DNA from: Rebecca billardiae RCC1528
Taxonomy: Eukaryota; Haptophyta
Length of the DNA stretch: 64,000 nucleotides
Reading direction: 5' to 3'
NCBI GenBank assembly: GCA_965240325.2
Contig: OZ251249.1
Location: 310,001-374,000 of the forward strand
Notes under the pieces: model-generated
Databases searched by the model: none
Told to the model about the DNA's origin: nothing
Seen by the model: the letters and a program-made list of their open reading frames with translations, nothing else
Position numbers and translations under genes: made by a program
In this document: positions 31,174-42,228 of the stretch, piece by piece
How the letters are laid out: the number at the start of each line of letters is the position of its first letter
Numbering within the stretch: the first letter of the stretch is position 1

Positions 31174-32073
31174 ATGCTCGCGCTCGCCCTCGTCCCGCTC
31201 GTGCTTGGCGCGCACCACCACGAGCCTGGGCGGTGGTGGATCAAGCACTCCCCCTCGCCACCGCCGCCCTCGCCCTCGCCGCCGCCGCCTTCGCCCTCGC
31301 CGCCGCCCCCGCCCTCGCCGCCGCCGCCTTCATCCTCGCCTCCGCCCCCGCCCTCGCCCCCGCCCCCCTCGCCCTCGCCGCGGCCCCCGCCGCCGCGCTC
31401 ACCCCCGAACGCGGCCGCGGCCGACTCCTCCACCGCGCTCGGCCTCACGGCCGCCGCCGCCCTCGCAGCCGGCTCGCCGCTCGAGCTCCTCGGCTACCCG
31501 GCCCACCAGTCGGCGTGCGCCGATCCATTCTCCGCCGACGGCGCCGCGCGGCGCGGGACCGCGACCAAGTGCAGCACGCGCTCGCCGTGCTCGGCGGGGG
31601 AGAGTCAGTACTGCGACGGCGCGAGCGGCACGTGCCGCTGCTTCCCCGGGTACTACTACGACGCGTCCGCGCGCGCGTGCGCCGCGTGCACGGCGTACAC
31701 GCCCGCGTGGTGCGGCGCGGCGGCGGTCGCTTCGCTCAGCTCGTGCGACGACAACAAGCGGTACTGCCAGTCGGTGGACGTGGCGCAGTGCGCGGCCGCG
31801 TCCGGGCGCCGCCGGGACTCGCTGCTGCGAGACTGCCCCGCGGCGTGCAAGGCGTGCGGCCTGAGCCTGCGCGCCGCGCGCGGCGGCGCGGCGGCGCGCG
31901 CCGCGCCGCCCGCCACCCTTGCCGACCGCGGCGCGGCGGTGGCACTGCTCACGGCGTGCGCGCTCGGCGGCGCGCTGGTCGGCGCGGCCGCGACGCTCGC
32001 CGGCACGCGACGGCGCCACCGGCACAGCCCGGGCATGCAGGGCGACGCGCAGCGGCGGCCGACGATGAGCTAG
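31174..32073 (+). CDS. Pro-rich, Cys-rich (ShK-like) cell-surface protein with C-terminal membrane anchor
   Basis: A single exon of 299 aa. Signal peptide MLALALVPLVLGA, then a His-rich patch and a run of SPPPP/SPPPPP units (about residues 27-78) as in extensin or pherophorin-type wall proteins. A Cys-rich region follows: C..GxCRCFPGYYYD resembles an EGF-type turn, and CDDNKRYCQS...CPAACKACG fits a six-Cys ShK-like pattern. A hydrophobic span (about 249-276) followed by RRRHRH predicts a single membrane anchor with the Cys-rich part outside. I infer a wall- or surface-associated protein; no enzymatic domain is seen. In ShK families these modules serve many roles, so no activity is implied. 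Confidence 0.75.
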   Translation: MLALALVPLVLGAHHHEPGRWWIKHSPSPPPPSPSPPPPSPSPPPPPSPPPPSSSPPPPPSPPPPSPSPRPPPPRSPPNAAAADSSTALGLTAAAALAAGSPLELLGYPAHQSACADPFSADGAARRGTATKCSTRSPCSAGESQYCDGASGTCRCFPGYYYDASARACAACTAYTPAWCGAAAVASLSSCDDNKRYCQSVDVAQCAAASGRRRDSLLRDCPAACKACGLSLRAARGGAAARAAPPATLADRGAAVALLTACALGGALVGAAATLAGTRRRHRHSPGMQGDAQRRPTMS

Positions 32074-32623
32074 GCCGGCGGGCCCGCAGTAGACCTGCCC
32101 CGAAGACCGCGTCAGGCTTGGGGAATGGGGAGCAAACCCTCACCGGGATCGGGGCAGCGAGGTGCGTGGCCACGCCCAGTGGGCGTCGCCAGGCACCCCT
32201 GCCCGGCCGACGCGGCCTATATAATCATCGCGCGCGCATATATGGACGACGAATGTATCAGGCCGCCGCCGTACTCTACTGATAGTCGTATATTATAATA
32301 TTTAAATAATTATAAGTAATAATTCAATATCAAGACTCTGAGAGTCCGAACAGCAGCGCACGGTGACGGTGTCTAGCGCTAGATCCGCCATCCGGTCGGT
32401 AGGCGCGGTACGCGTACAATATAAGATATGATATGATGATCCGCCACCATCATGATGGCCGGCGCTGCGCTTCAGCAGTAGCAGCGTAGTATACGTACTA
32501 TATATTACGACTGCTGATGATGATGCTCGATCGGCTGCGCGCGGCGCCCGCGCTCCTCGTCATGCGCGCATGCGCTGGCTGGCCGAGAGTGCCAGTGCCG
32601 TCTGGCAACCCGGACTGCGCCCA
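32074..32623. other. Convergent intergenic spacer, AT-rich patch
   Basis: Between the ShK-like gene (+) and the multipass protein gene (-). An AT-rich patch (about 32275-32345) and TA-rich bits near 32420 and 32495 are present. No gene seen. Confidence 0.55.
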
Positions 32624-34166
32624 TCACAACAAGCGCCCCGCGCCACCGCCTCCACCGCCGCCACCGCTCCGCCCCGGCGGCCCGTCCTCGAGAAACGTGA
32701 CACTGCCGCCGCCGCTGCGTCTGCGCCGCGCGCTTTCGCTCTCCTGAGCGTCGCGGCCTCTGCGGCCAGCGCCGAGCCTGCCGAGCCCGCCCCATCGCAC
32801 GCGATGGCCGCCACTCGAGCCGCTCGCGGGCTTGCCCACGCCGCCGGGCGTGGGGCCCACGCGCTCGCGATGGCTGCTGGTGCGCGACACCGAGTGCCCG
32901 CTGGCCTCGGAGCCGCCGAACGCGGAGAAGGTTTTGGACGCGCGGCGCATCAGGTGCACCATCCTGTCGTTACCCACGCGGTTACCGAGCAGGCCAAAGG
33001 TCAGGATGTACTTGGTGTGCGGCCAGCCCTTCTTCTCGATGAACTTGGCGAAGCGGTCGAGGCCGCCCACGAAGAGCACGCACGTCAGCCCGGTGCACTC
33101 GGACGCCCAGAACAAATGGCCGAAATTAATATTGAGCGTGACGTGCAGCAACACCAGGGTGATGGTCTGCCAGCGGCGCGCGCGCCGTGCACGGTCGGCG
33201 CGCGGTGCGCGGACGGGCGGCGGTGAGCAGCGCTCGGGGCTGGCTGGCGGGTACGCGACCGGGCCCGCCCGCAAACGCGCGGGACGGCGCGCGCGCGCGC
33301 GCGCGCACGTTGGCGAAGGTGACGGAGCCGAGATAGACGAGCCAGCCGCAGATCGGGTGGAGGCCAAACTCGACCTCGCTGTGCACGCGCCGGTAGTACA
33401 GCCCGATCTTGTAGAGGTAGTTGTACGCGAGGATGGCGGAGCTGCAGAAGAGCGTCGTGGTGACCAGGTGCGCCACCGGCATGTAGTCCGTCGAGAACGT
33501 GAGGAACAGCCCGAACGACAACTCGTAGATGAACATCAGCAGGAAGGCGAACAGGTACCGATCGTCGTTCTCGTCGTCGCGCGCGACGTTCTCGAGGAAG
33601 GCCTTGAGGCCGTACTCGGACCAGGTCATGAGCGAGTTGCCCTTGAAGAACATCGCGATCGCGCCCGTCGAGTGCGCGTTCGAGATGTACGAGCTCAGCG
33701 TGTACCCGATCGGCACGTCGCCCGGCTCGGCCGGGTCGAGCCCGGGCGTCGCGAACGCGTCGAGGTCGGGCTCGCCGGTGGGAGCCCGCCTGTAGTGGCC
33801 GGGCGACCAGCGGGTGAGGGCGGGCATGCTCCAGATGAACAGGATGGGGAGCACCGTCACCACGATCGTGAGGTGCAGGTACAGCATCGAGCCGACCGTG
33901 TAGTCGTCCACCTTGAACGATTGCGTGCGCCGCAGCTCGGACGGCTTGGGCGGCGCTTCGAGGTCGGGCGAGAGCTTGCCATGGCGCGGCGAGGGCGCCT
34001 TGCTCGGCCAGACGCTCCCGAGCTGCACCATCTCCGAACCGCCGAACGGCCGCGCCCAAGTCACGAGGGCTGCTTGCTGGTTGAACAGCGCGCCGGCACG
34101 ACTTCGTCCGACGAAGCGCAAGCGTCCCTTCATCTCCAGATTAAAATCTCCATTATTCATCAGCAA
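32624..34166 (-). CDS. Multipass membrane protein, family uncertain
   Basis: Exons 34166-33309 and 33166-32624 join in phase 0 (SVTFAN to TITLVLLHVTL), giving 466 aa. The start could also be an internal Met near 34034. Hydrophobic spans: SMLYLHLTIVVTVLPILFIW; a long loop with ISNAHSTGAIAMFF; YLFAFLLMFIYELSFGLFLTF; MPVAHLVTTTLFCSSAILAYN; a span formed across the splice junction; and CTGLTCVLFVGG. That gives about five to six membrane helices with a long first loop and a basic, Ser/Gly-rich tail. The layout weakly recalls Frag1/DRAM/Sfk1 proteins, but no diagnostic motif supports that, so I do not assign a function. The 142-nt intron falls inside a membrane helix. Confidence 0.7.
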
Positions 34167-34419
34167 GTACTGCCGGCGTCTGCTCGATCACACGGGAACC
34201 ACTGATGATTGGCACGCGCATTTCAAGCCAGGTGTCAAAGTGAGATACTACTGAGATGTTGACCGCCCAACCCCCTACATTTGGAATATTAGTAGGCACT
34301 AGAGAGTGAGTTGCAGCCGCCGCTGCACGCCGGCAGCGGCAGCTTCACGACCACCTTCAGACGTTCGCTTGGTTCGTATACCGGTAGCGGTGCGGACAGC
34401 GCTACAGCCTGCGTTGACA

Positions 34420-34980
34420 ACTGCGCAGGGCACGCATCAAGCGCGCGCCCCTACTGTCTACTGAGCCTCGGACCGTGTAAGGCTGGTGGACGGCCGTAAA
34501 TAAACAGCTGCAGGCGAGGCCCGGGGCGCAGATCCAGTAGAGCAGCACTGATCTGCGCGCCGCCGCCGAGAGTTGCAGCAGCAGGGGCAGGCAGCCAGGT
34601 GCCAGCCGCGCAGGGCACGGCACGCATCAAAACAGTTACAGGCGAGGCCCGGTGCGCAGATCCAGTCGAGCAACGCCGTCGCAACACGGACCGGCGCGCC
34701 ACTCCGTCCGGAGGAGAGATGTAGAGAGTTGCAACCGCCGGGGCAGGTGACAACCGCGCAGGACACGCGTCAAGCGTGCGCCTCCTGAGCACCGGACATG
34801 AGAGCGGCCGTTATCAGTTGCAGGCGACGCCCGTCGTGCGGATCACTCGATCACTCGTCGAGCCGTCGGATCAATCGTCGAGCGTTACAGATCGGTCATC
34901 GGCCGCACGGTCGCGAGGTGCAGGCGAGGTGCAGGTGGAGGGCGGCCGTCGACAGTTGCAGGCGACAGGGCGTGAGCATC
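34420..34980. repeat. Diverged tandem repeat array
   Basis: CAGGCGAGGCCCGG.GCGCAGATCCAGT.GAGCA blocks start at about 34505 and 34634 (offset 129). Related AGTTGCAGGCGAC starts occur at about 34816 and 34952. GCGCAGG.CACGC.TCAA blocks occur at about 34423, 34608 and 34756. Units are unequal in length, so this is an old, degenerating array. Confidence 0.6.
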
Positions 34981-35372
34981 CTGCTCACACATCACCCCGA
35001 CGGTCCACACCCTCGGTCGCAGCCCCGCGGCGCCCGCGGTGGCATCTCGACCTCCCGTCACGGCGGTCAGCCTGGCCCGAGCGGGCCCCTCTACTTGACG
35101 AGCGAGTATCATCCGGCGGTTGCTGTTCAAATGAGCCGCCTAACTTGAGTCGCGTCGACAAGTGTGCACGTTAAAACATAGTAAACTGTAATCGATCGAC
35201 GGACCCTGATTGGCCCTCCATGTTTCGTCGAGAAGAATTTTCCTTCGGACGAACGGCAACTCGAGCGGAAAACATAATACATCGCGCAGCCATCACTCGA
35301 CAAAAGCGTACTCCGAATCTTTTCTTTCGAGGCCACTACGTGCGAGGACTGTCCCAACTGCAGGCACAGTGG

Positions 35373-35492
35373 GTAAAACTCGTCGAAACGATTGTTTGGC
35401 AAGTAAAACCCGGCGAACCGATGGTTTTTCGGAGTAACATCCGTCGAACCGTTGGTTTAGCGAGTAAAAACAGCCGAACCGATGGTTTTTCA
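35373..35492. repeat. Four copies of a ~30-bp tandem repeat
   Basis: Copies beginning GTAAAA/GTAAC at 35373, 35403, 35434 and 35464 share a (G/T)CGAACCGATGGTTTTT core with substitutions. Spacing is 30-31 bp, with no spacers, so it is a minisatellite and not a CRISPR array. Confidence 0.85.
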
Positions 35493-35934
35493 TAGAGAAA
35501 ACACCGAATTGTGGGCATTTTCGTAACTAACCCGACATCTGTGCCGCGGATCCACTTTACACGATTAAGTAGAGTAGATCCGAACCGCTGGGTGGCACTC
35601 CGATCATATGGCGGCGCCCGTCGGCCGACGAACTTGCGGCGGCAGCTGACCGAGCGAGATGGCAACTGACACCTCGCGCAGTGCGGCGTGCGTCGCGCGG
35701 TTGCACTCGGCCAAGCTGCTGCAGCTGCTGCGTCGCCTGATCGACCAATCGAGTGCCGCGCGCAGCGGCTGCGCGATAGTCAGCTGATCCGGCAGGCTGC
35801 GCGGAATGAGTCACGCCGCTGCACTCTTGATACCGTAAGCAGCTAGAGTGCCGCGATCAGCCGCGAGCGCGCAGGGCGGCCGGCGCCACTCGTGCAGCAG
35901 TGTGTGTACGTATACATCAACATCCACGCGCGGC

Positions 35935-38860
35935 TCAGCTGCCGAAGACCGGCGCCTTCGTGAAGCCGAGCGCCTGCGGCAGCATTGCGCCAAACTTGAG
36001 CGGCTTGGGCGTCATCCACGCCGAGTCTCGGTGCATGCGCGACGTCATGAACGACGGCATGCGCGCGTCCTCCATGAAGCCCGCCATGCCCGAGACAAAC
36101 TCCTCGTAGTCGATCTCGCCTGCACAGGTGGGCACGCCCGCGCCGAGCCCAGCGCGCCGTGCAGGGGCGCGCGGGGTGCGTTCGGTCGGACGCGTGGGCG
36201 CGTGCTTGGCGCCTGGTGCCAGGCGCCGTGCGGCGGTGCGCGCGCGCCGCACCCGAGTTGTCCTTGTCCAGCTTGGCGATGACGTCGCGGATCTCCTCCG
36301 TCGTCAGCTGCAGCCCCATCGCCGCCATCGCCGCCCTGAACTCCGTGTGGTCCAGCACGCCGTTCCCGTTTGCGTCGAACGAGAAGAAAACACGCCGCAG
36401 CTTCTGAAGCTGCTCGCCGCGCGCGCGCCGCGTCTTGACGAGGTTGATGTCGCCGTCGGCGATGGTCGCCCAGGGCTGCGCGCCGGCGCGGAGGGGGGCG
36501 GGGGTTGGGGTGGCGGCGCGTGAGCCGGGAGGCCGCGCCGCCGACTCGCCCCGCGCCGCCGCGTCAGCGCGCGCGCGCACGGCGAGGCGCGCGGCTCGGC
36601 GGCGCCGAGTCCGCACGGCGCGGCGCGCGGCGCGGCACACGGCGCACCGTCGGCAGCGCGGACGGCCCGAGCGGCACGTCGGCCAGCGAGGCAATCTTGG
36701 AGCCGATCCGCGCGCGGTCGAGGAAGGGCTCCGAGAGCGCGATCTGCCGAAACTTGCCCACCTCGATATAACGGTCGTACGAGGCGGAGGCGAGCTTGGG
36801 GTTGATGCCGCCGAGCACGTTGGTCGCCTGCAGCGGGGTTAGGGTTAGGGTTAGGCGTTAGGGTTAGGGTTAGGGTCAGAGGTTGGGGTTAAGGTTGGGT
36901 TGGGGCGAGACCCAACGCCCGTCCGCGCGTGTGCGCGTCGGCGTTGGCGGCGTTGGGTGTGTGTGTGCAAAGTGGTGAGCGGGGGCGTGGGCGCGCGCCG
37001 AGGCGAGGATTGTGCCAGCAGCAGCAGCAGCCCTCCACCGTCGAGAACACCCGCCCCTCCGGCGGCCACACACACACGCACGCACACGCACACATGGAGC
37101 ACGCGCACAGCGCACGCGCGCGCAGCACCGCCCGGCCACACGCCGCGCCCACGCGCACGCGCCCACCTTGATCTTCCCCTTACGCACGCAGCCGTCGAGC
37201 GTGGCGCGCAGATACTCATCGTCTACTTGGACCGAGGCCATCGCGAGCCGGCGCTCGAGGACGTCGCGGTCGATGGTGCCGTCGCGCTCGCCCTCGGTGG
37301 CCTCGAGGGTGGAGAGCATCCGCCCGATCGCGCGCCGCGTGCGCTCGCGCGGCGGCAGCCCCGCCACCAGCCCCGGCGTGTGCTGCCCCTGCTCAGCTAG
37401 AAGTTGAGCCACGCCCGCACGCCACCCGCCGCCGCCAGCGTCGGAGTCCGCGTCTGCGCCGCCGCCGTCCGCGGCGGCGGCGGCGTCCGCCGCGTCGTCT
37501 GATGACGCAGCCGCCGCACCGGCGGCACCATCCTCGGCCGCCGCACCCGCGCCGCCATCCGCTGCGGCCTCAGCGGCGGCGGCGGCCGGCTCAGCGCCAG
37601 CCGACGCCGCGCCGCAACCGTCCGCGCCCGCGTCCGCGTCCGCCGCGCCCGCGCCGCCGGCGGTGCCGCCCACCGCTGGCTGCGCCGACGCATCCGCCTC
37701 GACACCGGCCGGCGCGAGCGCACTCGCGCCCGCCGCCGCGCCTCCCTCCTCGCCGCCCGCAGCCCCGCCGCCACCCGCGCCACCGCCGCGCCCCTTGTGC
37801 TGCGTGCGCGCGCGCGCCATCGCCAGCGCCTTGGCCGAGTGCATGTCGATTTCGTCAATCTCGGGGAGTCCGGGGCCGGCGCTCCCGGACTTGGGGCGGG
37901 CGCGCCGCCCCGCGAGGCCCGGGCGCGGGAGCGCGCCGAAGCTCGCGGCACTCGCCTCGCTCGCGCGCGGCGAGCCCACGCGCACCATCGTCGCGCCAAA
38001 CGGCGTGCCCGCGCCCGAGCGAGACAGCGGCGCGCCGCCCGGCGCGCCGGCCGCGCCCGGCGCGCCGCCGCCGCCACGCCAGCCGATGGCGGGCAGTGCT
38101 GAGGGGGTGGTGGCGCGGAGGATGGCGGCGTGGCGCGCGCGGCTGCCGCCGGCGTGCGACGAGGCGGTGCGCGGGCGCGAGCCCACGCCACTCGCGCCCG
38201 CCTCCGACCTCGGCCCGCGCACGCTCCCCGCGCCGCTCCCGCCGCCGCAGCTGCCCGGGCCGCCGGCGCCGCCGCCGGCGCCACCGTGAGCGGCGAGGGC
38301 GGCGCGCGTCGGCAGCGTGTGGCCGTGCGTGACGCCGGCGGCGTTGATCGCGTCGACGAGCGCGGCGCGCTCGCCGTGCTCCTTCGCGCCGCTGCCGCCG
38401 CCCAGGTGCGACGCTACCTCCGCCGCGCCCGCGCGAGTGATCGACGCTGTCGGCGCGAGCGCCGCCGAGCCCGCGCGCAGCAGCGTCGGCGGCGGCTGCG
38501 GGCCGCCGGCGCCGCCGTCCGCGCCGCCGTCCGCCGCGGGCGCGGCGGCGGCGGCGGTGGGGTGCGGCGCGCCGGCGCCGAGGCCACCGCGCGAGCTCGG
38601 CCGCGCCTGCTGCATCCGCAGCGCGCCGTGCGGCGTCGTCACGCGCGAGGGCGGCGCGTGCGGCGCGCGCGGCGCGCGTTGTGATGCGGAGCGCGGTGCG
38701 CGGCGCGACGCGCCGGCGTCGAATGAGAACTCAGAGATGGTGGCGGCGCGCGTGGGCGGGTCGGAGCGCGCGTCGGATCTGCGCGCCGCGGCGAGCGCTG
38801 CCTCGGTCAGCTCGTTGAACGCGCCCGACGTCGTCTCGTGGAGAGGCGCGAACTGTCGGC

Positions 38861-38906
<46 letters not shown>

Positions 38907-39231
38907 GGGCGGCGCGGCCGGGCGCGCGCGCGCACGGCCCAGCGGCGTGAGTGCGCGCGCGAGCGTATGCGCGAGCGCACGGGGCAGCATGACCACGCCG
39001 GCCTCACGCCCCTTCACCCCCGCGCACGCCTCCCCGCACGCGCACACACGCGCCCTGCGACATGGCCCGGCACCCGGCCGAGCGCCGAGCGCGCGCGCGG
39101 CGCGCGCGCACCTCCCGCAGTTGCTGGCGCAGCTCGTGCAGCTCGTCGCTGAGCGCAGCCGTGCGCGACTTGGCGCCCGCGAGCTGGAACGCGAGCTCCT
39201 CGAATGGCAGGTCCGCCAGCGGCGGTGCCAT
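35935..39231 (-). CDS. EF-hand protein with N-terminal coiled coil and long disordered region
   Basis: Five exons join in frame: 39231-39112, 38852-37167, 36827-36648, 36475-36253 and 36119-35935, giving 797 aa. Residues 1-40 (LADLPFEELAFQLA..LRQQLRE) are heptad-like helix. Residues 41-560 are largely Ala/Gly/Pro-rich with conserved-looking islands (FAPLHETTSGAFNELTEAAL; LPEIDEIDMHSAKALAMARA). The C-terminal 240 residues are structured: a helical DGTIDRDVLERRL unit, NVLGGINPKLASASYDRYIEVGKF, then two canonical EF-hands, DANGNGVLDHTEF and DKDNSGEIDYEEF (the second formed across intron 4). Calcium binding is well supported. The PKL/RIGSKIASL style resembles flagellar or cytoskeletal EF-hand proteins, which is inference. 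The start Met is ambiguous; the frame extends upstream to 39405. Intron 2 ends in telomere-type repeats. Confidence 0.78.
36837..36903 (-). repeat. Telomere-type (CCCTAA)n tract at the 3' end of EF-hand gene intron 2
   Basis: The plus strand reads GTTAGGGTTAGGGTTAGG with a few interruptions, so the transcript (minus strand) reads CCCUAA repeats. The tract ends about 9 nt before the acceptor CAG at 36828-36830, where branch point and pyrimidine tract are expected. Confidence 0.85.
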
Positions 39232-40328
39232 CGCGGCTGGCCTGTGAGGCTGCCCGCGAGCGAGCAGCAGCTCGCGCGGCTCGGCGGAACTGATAACGTC
39301 AGCTCGCTGAGCAGCTGCAGATGAAACGTCATCTCGTGGTCGGTGTGGGGCCATTTTCTTTTGCCGCGGGCCGAAAAGTGAGACCCTTGAGAAAATGCGG
39401 CCCATGAATCAGCATGGCGGTCGCCGCAGCGTGCGCGTGTGTCAAGGGTAGGGAGGGCCGTGCCGCTGCCAGCCGTGCCCATCGGTGCCGTTCGGCCGCA
39501 GCCGCAGCCGCAGCTGTGCTGACCGCACGCTTCTCACCGACTCTCGAGCGCCAAGCCCCCCGTCGCACCGGGGCGCGCCCGTCAGCCGGCGTCGCTGACC
39601 CGGCGCCCGGCACCGCGCGGCAGACCACGCCTGTTACATGATGATGAGCCTGCCCCGCTACTGCGAGTGCGAACCGCAAACTGCCATCAGCGATTCAGCG
39701 GTCATCATGCTCGCGTGCGCACGTGCCGCCACGCGGCCGTGTGCATCCTACCCGTACCAGCCAGGCCACCCACTCAGTCACCACTCGTCGCCCGTGCTGA
39801 TCGGGCGCGCCCCGGTCCGCGATCATGACGCGCGGGACTCGGGGCCGCCACGCGGCCGCCGGGATCAGCCGCGCTGCTGCTGCTAGAAAGCCGCCAGCCG
39901 GCACGCCCGGCCAGGCGAGCGCCTGTTACCAGCACGCTGCGCGCTCCTCGGCCCGTGGAGCACGCAGGCGATGCATCCACGACGCTCCGGTCAAGAGTGC
40001 CAAGACGCATGGCGCTCCGCCAATTCATCATCGCGTGTCCGCTCGACATTTATTTCGTCGGCGGGTTGCTGGTTTTCATACTTCCGGCTCCGCAGTCGGC
40101 CAATCAACGAGCGCCATTTGCGGGGCCGACTCACTGGCCGAGGCGCCGAGCGACAAAACGAGCGCGCGCCGACCAATCAGCGCGCGAGTGTGGCGCCTTT
40201 CCAGCTTCCACCTATCTGCGCACGGTGCACGGTTGGTTCTGGGAAGCGGTGAGCAGCTTGGAGCAACCGCCCCGCGCGCCGCGCGGAGACAGCACCCACA
40301 CCGCACACACACACCCGCAGCGGCGGCG
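39232..40328. other. Divergent intergenic region
   Basis: Separates the EF-hand gene (-) and the acetate-transporter-like gene (+) and should contain both promoters. Unique sequence, somewhat AT-richer around 40010-40110. No gene, repeat or clear promoter motif seen. Confidence 0.5.
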
Positions 40329-41321
40329 ATGCTCGACATGAGCAGCCATCACAAGAGGCGGCAGCAGAACAAGGTGGAGAACCAGGAGGAGAGCATCAAC
40401 CTCGTCGCCGTCAGCGCCGCCCAGCCCCGCGCGCAGGAGGCCCAGGAGGAGAAGGCGGCGACGGCGCTCGCGAGCGCGTGGCGCGGCCACGCCGAGCGCA
40501 CCTCGCACGACGAGCTCGACGCGCACGCGCCCGACAACGCGCACCCCGCGCTGCACGACGACCCGGCCAAGCCCGCCTCCAAGTTCGGCTCGTCCAAGTG
40601 GGGCGCCGTCCGCCGCCGCTCCAACCCGAACACGGGTGCGAACATGGTCGAGGCGACGGCCAAGTCGGAGCCGAAGAAGGGCAACCCGGCGGTGGTCGGG
40701 CTGACGGGCTTCGCGATGACGACGCTGCTGCTGCAGCTGCACAACCTCGGCGTGTGCGAGATCGGCCCCGTGCTCGCGCTCGGCATCATCTACGGCGGCT
40801 TTGCGCAGCTGGTCGCGGGCTTTCAGGAGTTCCAGTGCGGAAATAATTTCGGCTACTCCGCGTTCGTCTCGTACGGCGCGTTCTGGATCTCGTTCGGGAT
40901 CATCCTCTTCCTGAACCACCTGGGCGTGTACGCGGCGAGCGACACGGACATCGGCTGCTACCTCGCGCTGTGGGGCGTGTACACCGCCATCATGTTCCTC
41001 GTCTCCTGGCGGATCCACACGATGATGAGCGTCACGTTCCTCACGCTGATGCTGGGATTCTTCGGGCTGGCAATCGCGCACCTGGTGCACGCGCCGTGGC
41101 TGACGACGCTCTCGGCGATCGACCTGATCTTCTGCGCGCTCTGCGCCTGGTACATGATGCTCGCCGCCCTCGTCGAGCAGACCTTTGGCGGTCCGGTGCT
41201 GCCGCTCGGCCGCCCGTGGATCTCTGATGCGACGGCGCTGCGGCTGCGCGGCGAGAAGGACGTGACGCTGGGGCAGCTGGTGCGCAAGGTGGCGGCGCTC
41301 TCGAGCACGCACAAGACGTAG
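40329..41321 (+). CDS. GPR1/FUN34/YaaH (AceTr) family transporter
   Basis: A single exon of 330 aa. The hydrophilic N-terminus (1-115) is followed by the family signature NPAVVGLTGFAMTT (from residue 119) opening the first of six membrane helices. Then come HNLGVCEIGPVLALGIIYGG, FQEFQCGNNFGYSAFVSYGAFWISFG, WGVYTAIMFLVSW, TFLTLMLGFFGLAIAHL and a final LIFCALCAWYMMLAAL helix. The FGYSAF-SYGAFW motif is typical of the family, which conducts acetate, succinate or ammonium in microbes. Acetate or a related monocarboxylate is the likely substrate, in the plasma or an organelle membrane. The start at 40329 is chosen because the following sequence has coding character, and a second Met follows three codons later. 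The upstream open frame is a leader without protein-like features. Confidence 0.9.
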   Translation: MLDMSSHHKRRQQNKVENQEESINLVAVSAAQPRAQEAQEEKAATALASAWRGHAERTSHDELDAHAPDNAHPALHDDPAKPASKFGSSKWGAVRRRSNPNTGANMVEATAKSEPKKGNPAVVGLTGFAMTTLLLQLHNLGVCEIGPVLALGIIYGGFAQLVAGFQEFQCGNNFGYSAFVSYGAFWISFGIILFLNHLGVYAASDTDIGCYLALWGVYTAIMFLVSWRIHTMMSVTFLTLMLGFFGLAIAHLVHAPWLTTLSAIDLIFCALCAWYMMLAALVEQTFGGPVLPLGRPWISDATALRLRGEKDVTLGQLVRKVAALSSTHKT

Positions 41322-42228
41322 CGGGAGGCGGCTGTGCGGGCCGGGCGCGAGGCAGGCGCGCGCGCGCGGCCCGCGCACGGCGGCCGCCCGCCGGCCGCGG
41401 CCGGAGGCGGCGCGGCGGCGGCGCGGTCACTCGCGCGCCTGCCTCGGCCGGGCGCGGTGGCGTGCGTGGCGGCCGGGCGGGCCCTAGGGAGGTTGGACGG
41501 CGCGTGGAGACTACGCCTTCGCGGTGGAGGGCGCCGCGTGCAGCTCGCGCGGCGCCCGAGTCGCTCGGCGTCGGCGCGCCGCAGTCGGTGCAGCCGGTGT
41601 GACCCGCGCCAGACGGCTGTCAGCTGGCGCTGCGCGGCGTGCGGCGAGTGGTGCACGGCGGCCGGCTTGGCCCTGGTGGCGGGCCAAGCTGCTGCTGCCC
41701 GAGCCGCGGCCGGCTGCGGCCGGCGCTCGAGGCCGCGTGGCGCCGCCGACCCGCGTCCGCGGTGATGGCGGGGTGATCCGCGGACCGTGACCGCCCGGAC
41801 CGCCGACAGACCGCGGCGGATCCGCGGGGCCCGCGATCCGGGCGGCGATCCGATGACCGATTGGCGATTCCGGCCGCCATCACTGACACTGTGATTGATC
41901 AGTGGAGAGTCCATGGCAAGGCATGCTTAGGCGTGATTCGTCGTCTACTACTGCTAGTAGCTGCCACTGACGACGGGCCCGGGTCGGGTGCGCCATCGCC
42001 AGGATCTCGACGGCTGCCGCGGCATCACTGTTTGAGTCACTGCGCCACGGACCCTTGGTCCGGGGGAGTACTCACCCCCCTCCCGCCTCCGCTCCGGATC
42101 CGCAGCTTGTGCAGCGGCCAGCGCGGCTGGAAGAGTCGCGAGACGACGAGTCCGGGGCTATCCCGGACCCGTGGCCGAGGTCGCTGACCTCCAGCGCGCG
42201 CGCTGGCCGCTGGCCGCGAGCGAGCACG
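41322..42228. other. Intergenic region upstream of the SWR1 gene
   Basis: 3' flank of the transporter and presumed promoter of the SWR1-type gene. GC-rich unique sequence with repeated GATCCGCGG-like words (about 41775-41850). No gene seen. Confidence 0.5.

Larger units (their letters stand above)
34167..35934. other. Intergenic region with two repeat arrays
   Basis: No gene seen. It contains a diverged array at about 34420-34980 and a 30-bp tandem repeat at 35373-35492 (both listed). The rest (35500-35930) is unique and moderately GC-rich. Confidence 0.6.

Noticed and set aside
35373-35492. CRISPR-like array
   Set aside because: Units are contiguous with no unique spacers, and the genome is eukaryotic.
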